From: Trichobilharzia szidati | Taxonomy: Eukaryota; Platyhelminthes; Trematoda; Strigeidida; Schistosomatidae | Direction of reading: 5' to 3' | NCBI GenBank assembly: GCA_944472155.2 | Contig: OX235273.1 | Coordinates: 81,896,793 to 81,960,792, forward strand | DNA: 64,000 nucleotides | Shown: positions 11,102 to 22,099 of the stretch, piece after piece | Position numbering within the stretch: the stretch's first letter is position 1 | Layout: every line of letters begins with the position of its first letter | Translations under genes and position numbers: made by a program | The notes under the pieces: generated by a model | Seen by the model: only the letters and a program-made list of their open reading frames with translations | Database searches by the model: none | Told to the model about the DNA's origin: nothing

Positions 11102-11574
11102 GTGGTGACTCTGTTGTTTCTAGAAGTAATTATGGATGCTCTACACCTTTTGCGTTGTAAATTCGCTCCGGAGCTTGTTTTTGATTACTGTTTGCATAAG
11201 GGACTGATTGCAAGGTCTAAAATTTGTCAATGTGGACGTCTTATGCATATACAGAAATACACAAAGTCCACCGATGAGCTTGCGTACAAGTGTAGTGAGT
11301 GCCGAAAAAGAAATTCAGTTCGAGAGGGTATGTCGTTCTTTTTTAGTTTACAGATTCCTTGGGCACGTTTTTCTCCAAGTCTAAATTGCCATTAACAAGA
11401 ATTTTAATGATCTGCAATTTCTGGATACTCAACAGATCGGTTACAGCAACAGCTTATGAGACAGAAAATTCGGAAGTATCTGCAGTGCATCGGTACCAGT
11501 ACTGCAGAGACCTATCGTCGTGGAAAATCGAAAGTTTCTGGAGTCACCTGAAAAAAAAAGGATTAGATTCGTGA
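11102..11574 (+). pseudogene. Merlin transposase N-terminal fragment
   Basis: The reading frame from 11132 encodes MDALHLLRCKFAPELVF and a zinc-ribbon-like segment with C-x-C-G-RLM and YKCSECRK followed by RNSVRE, typical of the Merlin/ISXO2 family N-terminus. The protein then continues in another frame as GTFFSKSKLPL, RILMICNFWILNRSVTATAYETE and YQYCRDL. The shift can be explained by a 26-bp intron with GT...AG ends (11328-11353): joining across it gives VRE-D-SLGTFFSKSKLPL in frame. A simple frameshift is the alternative, since 26 bp is very short. The frame stops at 11574, before any DDE catalytic region, so no active transposase is made. Merlin elements are known from Schistosoma. The start is uncertain because an earlier in-frame ATG lies at 11102. 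Confidence 0.8.
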
Positions 11575-11706
11575 ACGGACCAAGAAATCCAATGATATAC
11601 AGTTTATGTATAGAAGTTGGTTTAACATGAATATAAAGGCTCCTATGAGAAACTGGGAGCTTTTTTTGCAACAAATACAAGGACGTTATCCTTTGTAACT
11701 ATTTTT

Positions 11707-12011
11707 GGCAACTCTAAACAATAGGAACCCAAAACGAAATGACCTACGAACGCATAAATGACCTTGAGCAACCGATCAGGTGACTGTTTTTCCAGCAATA
11801 GGTTTTGGGGATATATGACACTAGCCTCCAGGAAGGACATATTGAGGCACCCCTTAAGCACAGGGCATGTGTATTATTGCCTATTATCTAGCGCTTAGTG
11901 CTGCCTGGGAAGACTATTGTCGTTCTTTTTAGCCTTCTGATTGATCCTTGACAAGGTCATTTGCGCGTTTGTAGGTCGTTTCGTTTTGGGTTCCTACTGT
12001 TTAGAGTTGCC
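11707..12011. mobile_element. Merlin-derived MITE nested in the larger element
   Basis: A 305-bp element with terminal inverted repeats of about 70 bp (ggcaactctaaaca... at both ends). It is flanked by ctattttt (11699-11706) and cttttttt (12012-12019), an 8-bp duplication with one mismatch. This length matches the 8-9 bp duplications of Merlin elements. No coding capacity. Confidence 0.8.
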
Positions 12012-12166
12012 CTTTTTTTTAACATTGCTTTACTTTTATATAAACGATGTTTTACAATTATGCACCGTTTCTGTTGAGCCTTCTGATTGGTCGAAGTTGT
12101 CCTTGACAAGGTCGTTTGTGCGTTTGTAGGTCGTTTCGGTTTGGGTTCCTATTGTTTAGGGTTGCC

Positions 12167-12262
12167 CTTTGTTATTGTTTTTTCTCATGATCCCGATTTG
12201 GGACGCAAACATAGACGTAAATTGTTGTCTACAGTTTTGGCTAGAAGACAGCTCTAACCACA
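12167..12262 (-). mobile_element. LTR fragment, Gypsy-like
   Basis: The first ~95 bp of the LTR family (minus strand), ending at its TGTGGT... terminus. It is cut off by the Merlin element on its other side, and the missing LTR part is not found left of 11029. Confidence 0.75.
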
Positions 12263-12824
12263 GTTCTAGTTTTCACACTCTATGTAGCACACATTCATAC
12301 ATATTTTGGCATATGTTACATAGTTGTACTTATTTCTTGACATTGTGTATTTATTTATTTATTAGGTAATCATTTGTTTTGCTTTTTTCACGTTTACTAT
12401 GAAACACATAATAATCCAGATGAGCAAAGAATTCTTACCATTTGAATTAATTCCATGTAACACAGGAAAAGAGTACAAGGGTTTGATCCGAATGCAACTA
12501 GATAATACATATTGTATTAGGAGCTGCAAATTGAGAAGATCAGAAACTCACAAGTTATTGTTCCAAATTTTGATGTGAATTCAATTTTCATTTCAGTTGC
12601 ATTTAGAGTATATTCAAAATGAATTAAATGAATGAAAATGATTCTTTTTTAAAAAAAAAACTGCCCAAAATGATCATTTAACAGCTTAACATTCACTGAT
12701 ATGTTTGATTCAGTATGTACATGAAAGGTGTGTATCTTTGTTTCTTTTACAGGCGTTAATTTATCCACTAAAACTAAACGTCTTCCGACTTATATTTCTA
12801 TCTTATTGTATTGTACAGCAATAT
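12263..12824. other. No gene seen
   Basis: AT-rich spacer with no recognisable repeat. Confidence 0.4.
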
Positions 12825-13745
12825 TATTATTATTATTGTTTCCTTGGGTTCCGAGTGGAACATAGGGCTTCAGTAACACTTTTGATGACATAAGATGGTT
12901 GAAAGCAATTGGTAGGAAGCCTTGCTTGATTTAGGTTTCGTGGTATTTAGCGCTCCTCTGTCAGAAAGGTGTATCTGCAACCTTGAAGGAACTCATGTCT
13001 CTTCTGAGATTCGAACCCGTGTCCCCCAGTGAGTGCTGTAGTCAGAGACGTTACCAGTTTCTTCTATTTTCTTCTGTTCACTCCTCCTCCAACTCATACG
13101 ATCTCCTCTATGTCACCCTTGCATCGACGATCAACTCGTCGCTTCCCACTGGTATTCCACTCGAGCACGCGATGTCATTCGATGGTCTCCTTGGCGTAAG
13201 TCTTGTCCATATTCATTTTCTCCTACATATTTGTTGAACGATAGGTTCATGGTTAGTTCATTCTCAGAGTTCCTTGATGCTAATTCTTTCTGGTCACTTG
13301 ATCTTTAATATAAACCGAAGGTAGGTGTTGATAAAAGCTTTCGGTGACGCACCTAGTTTCTGACTCATGTATTGAAAATCCGACGGTTTTTTCTATATAA
13401 TGAGTACGAGAAATTTCCAGACAAATTTCAAAGTGAGGAAGGTTTATCTTGCCTTTCCGATTCTGACTCGCTTTGATATCTTCATCCGTTCCGCTGGCCT
13501 GAGGTTGAAACAATACTTCCTAGATAAGTGGCAGATTTCTCCCACTGATGGTGGTCGGTGCTGGTTGTTGTTAATGTTGGGTGGTTGGTCATCTTCATCA
13601 TTTTCTTCTTTTTCTCTATGTTCACCTGGAGTCCTTTCTTCGCTGCCTGCCAGCCAGCCAGCTTTTTCAGCCAGTATGTTGGTTTTTGCCTGCAAGTCTT
13701 TGAGTTTGTGTGTGTAACATTAAACATAAATCATCCATGCGTTAA
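12825..13745 (-). pseudogene. LINE 3' fragment, RTE-like family L2, split by a SINE
   Basis: Minus-strand copy. The tail is at 12825-12890 ((AAT)n, then the sequence reading ...gaagccctatgttccactc). The coding relic is at 13055-13745, including TSGQRNG and the RKARINLPHFE-like block. A tRNA-SINE of family D lies between the two parts. Heavily frameshifted. Confidence 0.7.
12891..13054 (-). mobile_element. tRNA-SINE (family D) nested in a LINE
   Basis: Same family as 3374-4141: B box GGTTCGAATCT on the minus strand near 13007-13017, preceded by cactgggggacacg, with the body block gccttgcttgatttaggtttcgtg. It interrupts the LINE at 12825-13745. Confidence 0.7.
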
Positions 13746-14819
13746 ATCCAGATCTTTTGGAGTCTTCTTATTGGTAGTCTAGCGTATTCTTGTCTTCTCG
13801 CTACCACAGTCTGACTCATGATCCAGGAATATTGGAATTAATTAATGTCTGAGTTTTTATTGTCATTACACTATCAGATTAGGAAGGGAAGAAAAGACAA
13901 AGAATACGACATATGTGTTCTTTGTTCATTATACAAAGCCTCTGTTCAGCTAAATCTTTGGGTCGCTTCACTTTCAGGTCGAGAAACAAAACATCCCTAA
14001 ATCAACTTTTCATCTAAAAAATTGTCACTCATTGGTGGAATTATACTTGGATTAATCTGTCCACATCATTTTACCTCATGCTACAAACTGATATTATTAT
14101 CATTAATTATTATTGTAAAAGAACTTGAACCAGACTGTCAGATACCTGTGAAACGTATCAGGAAGATAACTTCTTCCAGCATCTTATAGCTTACGTCTTT
14201 TAGAAAATAGTTCCGTTGACTTCTTCAACTTTAGTAGATTTTAATGAAAGAAAAGTCTTTTATAGGTGTTAGGAGATAACATTTCTCCTAAGTTTTCTGC
14301 AAGGTTGTATGCAATCATTATCTGAGATATTATAGAATTCTAATGTTGTTGTTTTTTCTTAATGTATAGGTGTATTAAGCAAAAGCCGTTTACCACATTA
14401 GAAAATCCTGGTATAATGTGTTTAAACACATAAGTAACAGTAAACTGGGTGGCCATGCCTATCTACCAAAAAAGGCGTTGACTGTGCTATATGCTTGAGA
14501 ATACTATGTCCGAATCCTGCTTCATTCGTGGTGGTTTGTATTCAAGTTGATTGGCTATATGTTGAATACTGTTAGCCGTATAAGACAGGAGAACTCAAGA
14601 ATATCTTAGTTTCAAACTATCTTCTCAGTTATAAACTAAATAATCCGACAGTTAGAAATTTATATCTTTTTCCTACATATGAAAATGAAAAAGAAACTTA
14701 AGAAAAATGCCCTGTTATGCTGATCTATCATGATAGTAACGGCCTTATGAGTTTCTAACACTCGTCTCCTCTTTAAAAACTGAAAATTTAAATGTACTTA
14801 TTGTTTTTATTTTTATTCT
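13746..14819. other. No gene seen
   Basis: About 1 kb of AT-rich sequence without a recognisable element. Confidence 0.4.
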
Positions 14820-15003
14820 TTTATTTTATTATAGCTTGATTCCACACAGTATTTTGGTACAAGTATGAAATTTTCAGCATATGATATCGGTAGCCAAAAT
14901 TGAGCAAGCTGACCATATATATCAGGTGTGCATCGGCGGGGGATCGAACCTCGGACCATGTGCATGGTCGGCGAGAGTCCTAACCGCTGTGCCACCGACG
15001 CAC
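14820..15003 (-). mobile_element. tRNA-SINE (family B)
   Basis: Minus-strand copy with a head GTGCGTCGGTGGCACAGCGG, a B box GGTTCGATCCC and the body ending in an AT-rich tail at 14820. Confidence 0.85.
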
Positions 15004-15176
15004 ACTATTGCTTTTTAAAATAGTTGACAATAGAAGTGTTTTGTTTAGATGAAATAACCAGTTACACAAATGTATCCAAGCTTTTTTGATTAAAATTTTT
15101 CCCAAGCATAATGTATTTACAATCTGTGTGTGAATTCTACCAAATGATATACAAAACTCAACAATTTAACATTTTC

Positions 15177-15602
15177 AGGTATTGGTTTGTAGGGACATTG
15201 TTTGATTGGTTAGAGGATTTCATCATGAGCTGACATCAGTTAGAGAACCATTGGAAAACCAGCTAGGAGTACTGGACAGTACGCACCCACTGGCGCTTGG
15301 ATGCTCACTAGCGACTGGCTCTATTCAGGTAGGTAGTTACCTGGATTCTAGTGGGAAATCGTGACCAGTAGGGTACAGCAGGTTGGGTATGAGGACAAAA
15401 ACTCACCACCGATGACATTGGCTGGTGGTCGCAACATATCGTGAATTGGCAGGAGCTGAAATTCATGGAGTGGCCATTGGGTGGGGTCGCAGTGGCTTAA
15501 TGGTCTACGAGCTGCCTAGCCTTGCGACCGGAAGGTCCTGGGTTCGAGCCACGTGGATGCATACTGTGAACAGTCCCAAACTAGGATGAAACAGCTATCC
15601 GG
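15177..15602. mobile_element. tRNA-hammerhead retroposon (family A), folded back
   Basis: The first ~110 bp (to about 15290) are the tail and hammerhead 3' half in minus orientation. The rest is a plus-strand copy with tRNA-like head (about 15484-15560) and a partial hammerhead ending at about 15602 (gtcccaaactaggatgaaacagc). No clear target duplication. Confidence 0.75.
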
Positions 15603-16177
15603 TAAATTATGCCTTAAAAATACTCATACATATATTTCTTAATATGAATTTGGTTGGAGTAAGAATAAGTAATCTAAACATGTTAATAGTAGATGTCCCT
15701 TATAAGGATATTAAAAAGTTGGATTAAAAAGTAACATTTATCCTGATAAAAGTTTTTAATGAGAATATATTAGCAATAAAAAAGAATTTGATTTCTCAAA
15801 ACTGATACGGTCTGTATTTTCGAATCTATCTGAAGCGTCCTGGACTGAAAAAATCAACGTCTCATAGCATCTATCATTTATTGTTTACCTGTCATTCTCC
15901 GACACATAATTCCGCGAAGTAAGTAAGAAGGCAGTTAAATGCAACTCTTTCTAAATTATACAAACTTTCTTAGGAAGTTACATTTCAACTTGATAGCTGT
16001 CATACTAACATGAGTATCCGAAATAAGATTCTTTTCTCCAACCAACGTATTAGTAATAACCAAGACATCTGACCTTCTTTGAGATTAAAAATCTTTTGTA
16101 ACCTTTGATTTCTTATCCTTCCATTTTGTTTAAAAGAGCTGTTATATTTTAATATATACTACTGAGTAGCCTATTTC
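15603..16177. other. No gene seen
   Basis: AT-rich spacer. Confidence 0.4.
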
Positions 16178-16529
16178 TGTGGTGAAAGCTGTTTGCTAGC
16201 CAAAATTGTAGACAACAATTTACGTTTATTTTTACGTCCAAAATCGGGGTCATTAAAAAAAACGATAACAAAGCTTAACCTTGAGGAACTCACCAACCAA
16301 CCACAGCAGACTTAACGTGTGCAAATACGATTCACAGATGTATAGCCTGACTTTCTAAGAAAAGGTCACAATCAGTACAGAATAACCTTCAGGAGGGAAA
16401 CAACCAATCAGAAGACGTTGCTTCTCTGCTAACAATAACGCCAATAATAATGTACATAAAATTGTATAAATATGTGTTGATTTTCTCAATAAATGATTTG
16501 TTGGCTGACCCCTGTCTTCCGTCGTTACA
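16178..16529 (+). mobile_element. Solo LTR, Gypsy-like
   Basis: Runs TGTGGTGAAAGCTG to GTTACA with tataaatatg and an AATAAA signal (ctcaataaatgat) near 16485. Closest to the copy at 7902. Flanks tttc and cttc may be a decayed 4-bp duplication. Confidence 0.85.
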
Positions 16530-16712
16530 CTTCTTCAGTCAAAAGTGAATACCAACGACAAGTACTTGAAACGGCTTTGATGGAATGTACTAAAAGTGTT
16601 ATTGGTAGATTTACAAACTTTAGCTACTCAAAATATAACTGGTGATTTAATAGCTGAGGTTATTTTTCCACAGGACACATTAAATGTCATTCATTATTAT
16701 AAGATATTACTA

Positions 16713-17345
16713 CTCTATTGTTTTTCTGTTGGGTTTCGGGTGAAATATATGGCTTCAAAAACATATCGTCGTTCCACTCTGTCAACACTTTTAACTTACT
16801 CCACCCCTATCAACAAGCTTTCCTTTTATCTTCCCACGATCTCCTCCATGTCACTTCCAGGAGAAAGCCCAAATCGTCCTTTCCCCTTAGGATTCCACTC
16901 GTGGACCTGGCACTAGATGTTACTCAATGGTTTCCTCAGAGTTTGTCTAGTCCATCTCCATTTCTTTCTGCGTATATGTTGAACAATAGATTATCGGTAA
17001 GTTCGTTGACACAGTTCCTCCTTGTTTATCCTTTCTAACCGGCCATCTTATCTTGAGTATGGAGAGGGAGTAGATTAGGTGTTGATAAGAGTGTCAAATC
17101 TATTCGAAATGCTTTCAGTGACGCACCAAGTTTGTGAACCATATAGAAGTAGAATTGACTGGTTTGACATTATGTTTGATTTCCACCGTAATTTCAGATT
17201 AATGAACGCCTATCTTGCCTTTCCCATGCGACCCTGACTGACCTTGACATCCTCATCTGTGGCTCCTGTAGTTGAAGCGTTGCTTCCTACCGTGATGAGT
17301 GAAAGAGGTGTCTTCCTATAGATTTCTGCCGTCCTGTCTTCATAG
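16713..17345 (-). pseudogene. LINE 3' fragment, RTE-like family L2
   Basis: Minus-strand relic of the C-terminal coding region and tail. It faces the plus-strand copy at 17395, so the two form an inverted pair about 50 bp apart. Confidence 0.7.
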
Positions 17346-17394
17346 TCTCTTCTATCAACTAGGATATTTAAAAAAGTGACAATACTGCTTATAC

Positions 17395-17915
17395 ATTAAC
17401 AGCACTCAGCATCAAAAATAAGATCCGGATTTTCAACTCCAATGTGAAGTCAGTGCTACTATACGGATCAGAGACTTGGCGCGTCATAAAGAGCATCTCA
17501 AACAAACTACACACCTTCATCAACAACTGTCTTCGCTCAATACCACTCAAGATCAGATGGCCGGCCAGAAAAGATCAGCAACGGAGATCTCTGGCAATGA
17601 GCGAACCAATCCGTCAGGAACCGATTGTGAAACCGATAGGCAGGAAGAAATGGAGATGGATTGGCTGGTCATACTCTGAGGAAACCATCAAGTGACATCA
17701 CTAGACAAGCCATCGCTCGAGTGGAATCCGAAAGAGAAGCGGCGAGTTGGTCGTCAGTGCGAGGGTGGGTGACTTGGAGGAGGTCATGTGAAGAGGAGAT
17801 GAGAGCATGTGGGCAAACGTGGAGCCAGGTGAAGACTGTAGCAGAGAACCGAACGCAATGGAGACGCACGGCTGAAGCCGTATGTTCCTCTAGGAATTAA
17901 AGGAAACAATAATAA
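17395..17915 (+). pseudogene. LINE 3' fragment, RTE-like family L2
   Basis: 5'-truncated copy reading IKNKIRIFNSNVKSVLLYGSETW, RVIKSISNKLHTFINNCLRSIPLKIRWPARKDQQRRSLAMSEPIRQ and REEEMRACGQTWSQVKTVAENRTQWRRTAEAVCSSRN in two frames. It ends in (AAT)n. One of the better preserved C-termini of this family in the window. Confidence 0.85.
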
Positions 17916-18721
17916 TAATTAAAGAATTCAATTAATTTATAAATTCATATCAACCTTACACGTGAGGAAGAAACTAAGCGACGAATTACTTGTACAGACA
18001 GACTTGTAAATAATAAAAAATAAATAAAAATTTACAAAGTGTCTTTTTGAATGAGGTATAGCTTAAGTTTGCACAGCTTCCGTTTGATGCAGTACAGTCA
18101 AGGCTTGGTAAACTGTTTATTTTAGAAATCCTGATCAAAAGTTGTACAGTGTTGTAAAACAAGAGGAGAAACGATAACGTCATCAGACAGATGAGATATT
18201 GCAGTTAGTGTGAAGATTAGGCATGATAACGTTTGCACCACTGCTACCGATTCTGAATTATACAACCTAGAGTCTCTAAACACTGGTTGCAGTGGTGACG
18301 CGGACTTCCCTACATGATATGGAGCAGTAGTGAATGACTTCATACACTGGTACCACGTCTATGTTCAAATACCTTAGGTTTTTCAAAGCATTGTCTTACT
18401 TTACTCTATATAAAATTTTCTGAAAGGCTGTGGCTCATCGTGGGTAATATATTACCAAGACACCTAGGTTGATGACGGTTCTGAGACAGTTTGACTCATT
18501 TTTTCAGCTTGTTTGGGACCCTGTGTTGGGGGTTCCACTAGTAATACAAAAGTAACAATAATGACCACATTTCACTTTCGTGATAGAGATCGTTTTGGTG
18601 TAGTGTATTTGGCACTTAATGAATACAGAGATGCTTCCCCTATATCACAAGTGATGGAATTTGATAAAAGATATGAAGGTTATTCGATTCGATGAGATAA
18701 TTTCATTAGCAATTTACCAAC
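17916..18721. other. No gene seen
   Basis: AT-rich spacer with no supportable frame. Confidence 0.4.
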
Positions 18722-18729
18722 TAGAGTTG

Positions 18730-19184
18730 ATTCATTACGAGCTGACATTAGTTAGAGAACCATTGGAAAACCTCGGAGTACTGGACAGCTGTTTCGTCCT
18801 AGTTTTGGGCTCTTCAGCAGTACGCAACCACCGGGATTCGAACCCAGGACCTTCTGGTTACAAGGCGAGCTCGTATACCATTAAGCCACTGGGACCCGAT
18901 CCAATGGCCCATTGGCTAGGGGTCGCGCTATGTCGTGAATTGGTAGAAGTTAGAATTCATGGGCCATTGGATCGGGTCCCAGTGGCTTAATGGTATACGA
19001 GCTCGCCTTGTAACCAGAAGGTCCTGGGTTCGAATCCCGGTGGTTGCGTACTGTGAAGAGCCCAAAACCAGGACGAAACAGCTGTCCAGTACTCCGAGGT
19101 TTTCCAATGGTTCTCTAACTAATGTCAGCTCATGATGGAAATCCTGTCACCAATCAACCAAATCCCTACAAACCAACACTTAAA
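18730..19184. mobile_element. tRNA-hammerhead retroposon (family A), near-palindromic fold-back
   Basis: Two copies of the tRNA head, hammerhead and tail face each other: minus 18734-18912 and plus about 18970-19150, with ~60 bp between. An 8-bp duplication, tagagttg, flanks the whole inverted structure at 18722-18729 and 19185-19192. The minus-strand hammerhead (18778-18823) keeps the core CUGAAGA and GAAA; the plus copy has lost a base in the core (ctgtgaaga). Confidence 0.85.
18778..18823 (-). ncRNA. Hammerhead ribozyme motif, likely near-intact
   Basis: On the minus strand: stem I GUACUG pairs with CAGUAC, conserved core CUGAAGA, stem II GCCC/GGAC with one mismatch, GAAA, a very short stem III (ACAGCUGU) and a GUC cleavage site. 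Pattern match only. Confidence 0.6.
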
Positions 19185-19192
19185 TAGAGTTG

Positions 19193-20047
19193 GTTCAGCT
19201 TTCGATAAGTGAAACGGTGGATGCCCTTATACACTGTACTTTCATTAGTCAGCAATCTACTGATGTATACCAGTCCTAAATTAGCAACTGACGTTTGTGG
19301 GAAAAGCACTCAACATAATCAGAGAACTTCAAATTTCGTCAGAGTCTTCATCCGACAGTACAGTTTTGTTTACTCAAACCAACTGAGCTAAATAATGTAT
19401 CCCTCGATGAAATTTCGACCCATAAGAATTCACATGTGAAACTGTCTCCATAATTACATCTACTGTAAAGTGGAATACACGTGTATAAACAAATTTGAGT
19501 GAAAAATAGCTTCATTCAGCGAGAATTATAAGTGAGGATATCATATAATCCTTTTCACCTAGAATCGAAGATTATAGAAGAGAATCACAATAATAATAAC
19601 AAATAGGAAGCTTTTAGCGATATATACAAACGATCAGGAGTTCATAATGAGGTTTACTGAATCGGTAACTAGTCGAAAAATTCGACACCTTTCTTTGTGC
19701 AAAAACAATTCGTTCGTACATTTAACTGACTGAAGAGTACTTTATCTAGTTATACTGCAAAGAGTAGTGTCATAACTCAGTATTTCCCTTCTATCCTTAA
19801 TTATTTTATTTACTTTATTTGACCTTATCTTCCTTAACTAACTTGAAGAAGCCCATTTACTGTTGTCAGATATTACTAATTAGAATCGATCGATGGCTAT
19901 GCGTCGCATAACCAAAAATGCTTGAGTATTTCAGAATATCTGAAATCTGCAAAGTAAGAGTGATAAGCACAACAGATTACAATTGCAAAAATTATTCGAT
20001 ATTTGAGTTATTTCCTTCCTAGAAGTTGTTTAAGCAAGTGTTGTTTG
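19193..20047. other. No gene seen
   Basis: AT-rich spacer with no recognisable repeat. Confidence 0.4.
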
Positions 20048-20190
20048 CACACCTCTGAAGAGTCCCAAAAAAGGACGAAACAGCTATCCGATGCTACCCA
20101 ATTTTTCCGTGGTCCTCTAAATGATTTCACTTTGTGATGAAATATACCTTTAACTCAATCAAATCCCTACAACCCAACACTTGAAAACTT
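20048..20190 (+). mobile_element. tRNA-hammerhead retroposon (family A), 5'-truncated
   Basis: Contains the hammerhead core ctgaaga, gtccc...ggacgaaac and the tail down to ccaacacttgaa; the tRNA head is absent. Stem I no longer pairs well. Confidence 0.7.
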
Positions 20191-21086
20191 TAACATAATT
20201 AAGGATATATACTGTTTCGAAATCTATGCGTTTGCAAAGTAACAGCTCACAACGAAATTACATTAGACTTTTTATCCTGTTGGAAATATTGTGATCTTTT
20301 TTTATGTGATCGTATAGATGGTGTATTCAGAAGTTATTTTCGATCAGCTGATTGGAACCCAGTATGCACTTAACCACTGAAATCTTCACCGTTTTAATAT
20401 GACTCATAAAAGACGCGTTAGCTTACTTAAAATACTGATGCATCAGAATTGTGTTTAGCCTAACATCATGGATTTATCTAAATCTCCAGTGTCCTTTGTA
20501 TTGATGTCAACGAATACAGCCTTGCATACACAACATTTCTGACTCCATTCTGAAACCACATATGTTCATACGGAACCCTACGAAATGTCATCATAGATTC
20601 CAAACTCAATAAATATGTACACTGACAAATACCATCAATATTGCCATAATAGGAATGACATTTGCCATGATACATATAGCTGTTCAATAGATTTGTATAG
20701 CATAACCATTAACGAGTTTTTAATAACTTCGTATTCTGCGTAATATAAATCGTATGTTGTTGAACAGCCTATTGATTTATTGAAATTTGTTTTCCCAATC
20801 TATAAGAGCACTTTAAATATCAGTGGCTAAATTTACAATGGCTAAAGTGCAGAGTACAGAAATAAGTTTGTCTGAAAATCGATTAGTCATAGGATGATTT
20901 GAAGCTGATAAATTAATCGGTTTTTTGCATTGAATTTCACTTACTTGACCCTGTCGAGTTAAATCTCGTCAGGAAAAAAAAATCACCCAACTTTCTTTAA
21001 ATAAACTGATTCTAAGTGAACACTACTCACCCAAAAATTATTTAAATAGTAATCAGTTCAGTATAACATTTGACTAAATCATTATT
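20191..21086 (+). promoter_or_regulatory. Upstream region of the tyrosinase gene
   Basis: About 0.9 kb between the last repeat and the tyrosinase start codon. A TATA-like tttaaataaactg lies near 20997-21009. I cannot place the transcription start or decide whether a 5' non-coding exon or a spliced leader is used. Confidence 0.3.
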
Positions 21087-22099
21087 ATGAAACAATTCTT
21101 ACATGTCAAAGGAAATTTACTGACTGTCATAATTTTACTAATATGCTTACTAATAACATATGTGGAGTGTCTTATCCCAAAGGTATGTGTTCAAAATATT
21201 ACAGCACTTGGTGGAAGCGGTATCTGCTGTCCAATACGTAAAGGTTCAAAGCATCCATGTGGTGGTCCTGGAATTGGAACGTGTCAAAAAGAATACATCC
21301 AAATACAATCTATACCATCTTATCTTATTTTGGATGATAGAATGAATTGGCCATCAAGATTTTTTAACAAGCTATGTAAATGTGAGGGGAATTACTTTGG
21401 CATTGCTTGTGATGAATGTTGGTACGGTTGGGATGGACCAAAATGCGATAAGCGTAAAACATATGTTCGACGGAATATATTATCACTAAGTCCAATACAA
21501 AGAAAAATGTTCGTTAATGTTATATCATCGATGCTTACTGCTACAACTGATTATTATATTCTATTTGAAAAGGATGCCATACATTCAGATCCATTATGGA
21601 AACCTAAATTCTTGGATGTCAACCTTCAGTATCTAATAACTTTCCTACATAGATATGCCAGTAGAGCTACACTATTCAAGGATAACCTTGAGTGCATAGA
21701 ACGTGACCACATTGATAATAATCATAATACCGTTGGTTTTATTACTTGGCACAGATATTTTATGATGTTCTGGGAAAAAGAACTACGTAAAATAGCGATT
21801 CGATTATATGGTTGGACAGATTTCACCTTACCATACTGGGATTGGTTTGATGCTACATCTTGTGAAGTTTGTGTGAATAGTTTACTGGGTGCTTATGGTG
21901 AATGGGTTGGATCTGACCGATTGATACATACTGATAGCCCATTTTATAACTGGCCTGAATACTGTACTCCACCAGTTCAAGGAAGTTTATGTTACAGTTG
22001 TCATGCCAGTTGGCCGAATTTTAAAAGACTTACTAGATACTATGATGCTACACACTTTCCAACAACTGATGATCTTTTATTCGCCCTTACAAAGAAAAA
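21087..22099 (+). CDS. TYR: Tyrosinase exon 1 (signal peptide, EGF-like region, CuA)
   Basis: Encodes residues 1-337 plus two bases of codon 338. The ATG follows an in-frame AT-rich stretch and is directly upstream of the signal peptide, which supports it as the start. Holds all three CuA histidines and the conserved WTDFTLPYWDW motif (residues 243-253) that packs near the copper site in this family. Donor gtaagt begins at 22100; without splicing, the frame stops two codons later. Confidence 0.93.

Larger units (their letters stand above)
11029..12166 (+). mobile_element. Merlin-type DNA transposon, internally deleted
   Basis: Terminal inverted repeats of about 60 bp begin ggcaactctaaacaatagga at 11029 and end with the complement at 12166. 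Inside is the N-terminal half of a Merlin/ISXO2-like transposase (11102-11574); the DDE catalytic part is missing. A second element with the same ends (11707-12011) sits inside. No matching target duplication is visible at the outer ends; the right flank is an LTR fragment, so the outer boundary may be rearranged. Confidence 0.85.

Noticed and set aside
18840..18890. Thr-type tRNA genes (ccttgtaacc anticodon-like loop)
   Set aside because: The module always precedes the hammerhead of family A and lacks a proper acceptor stem.
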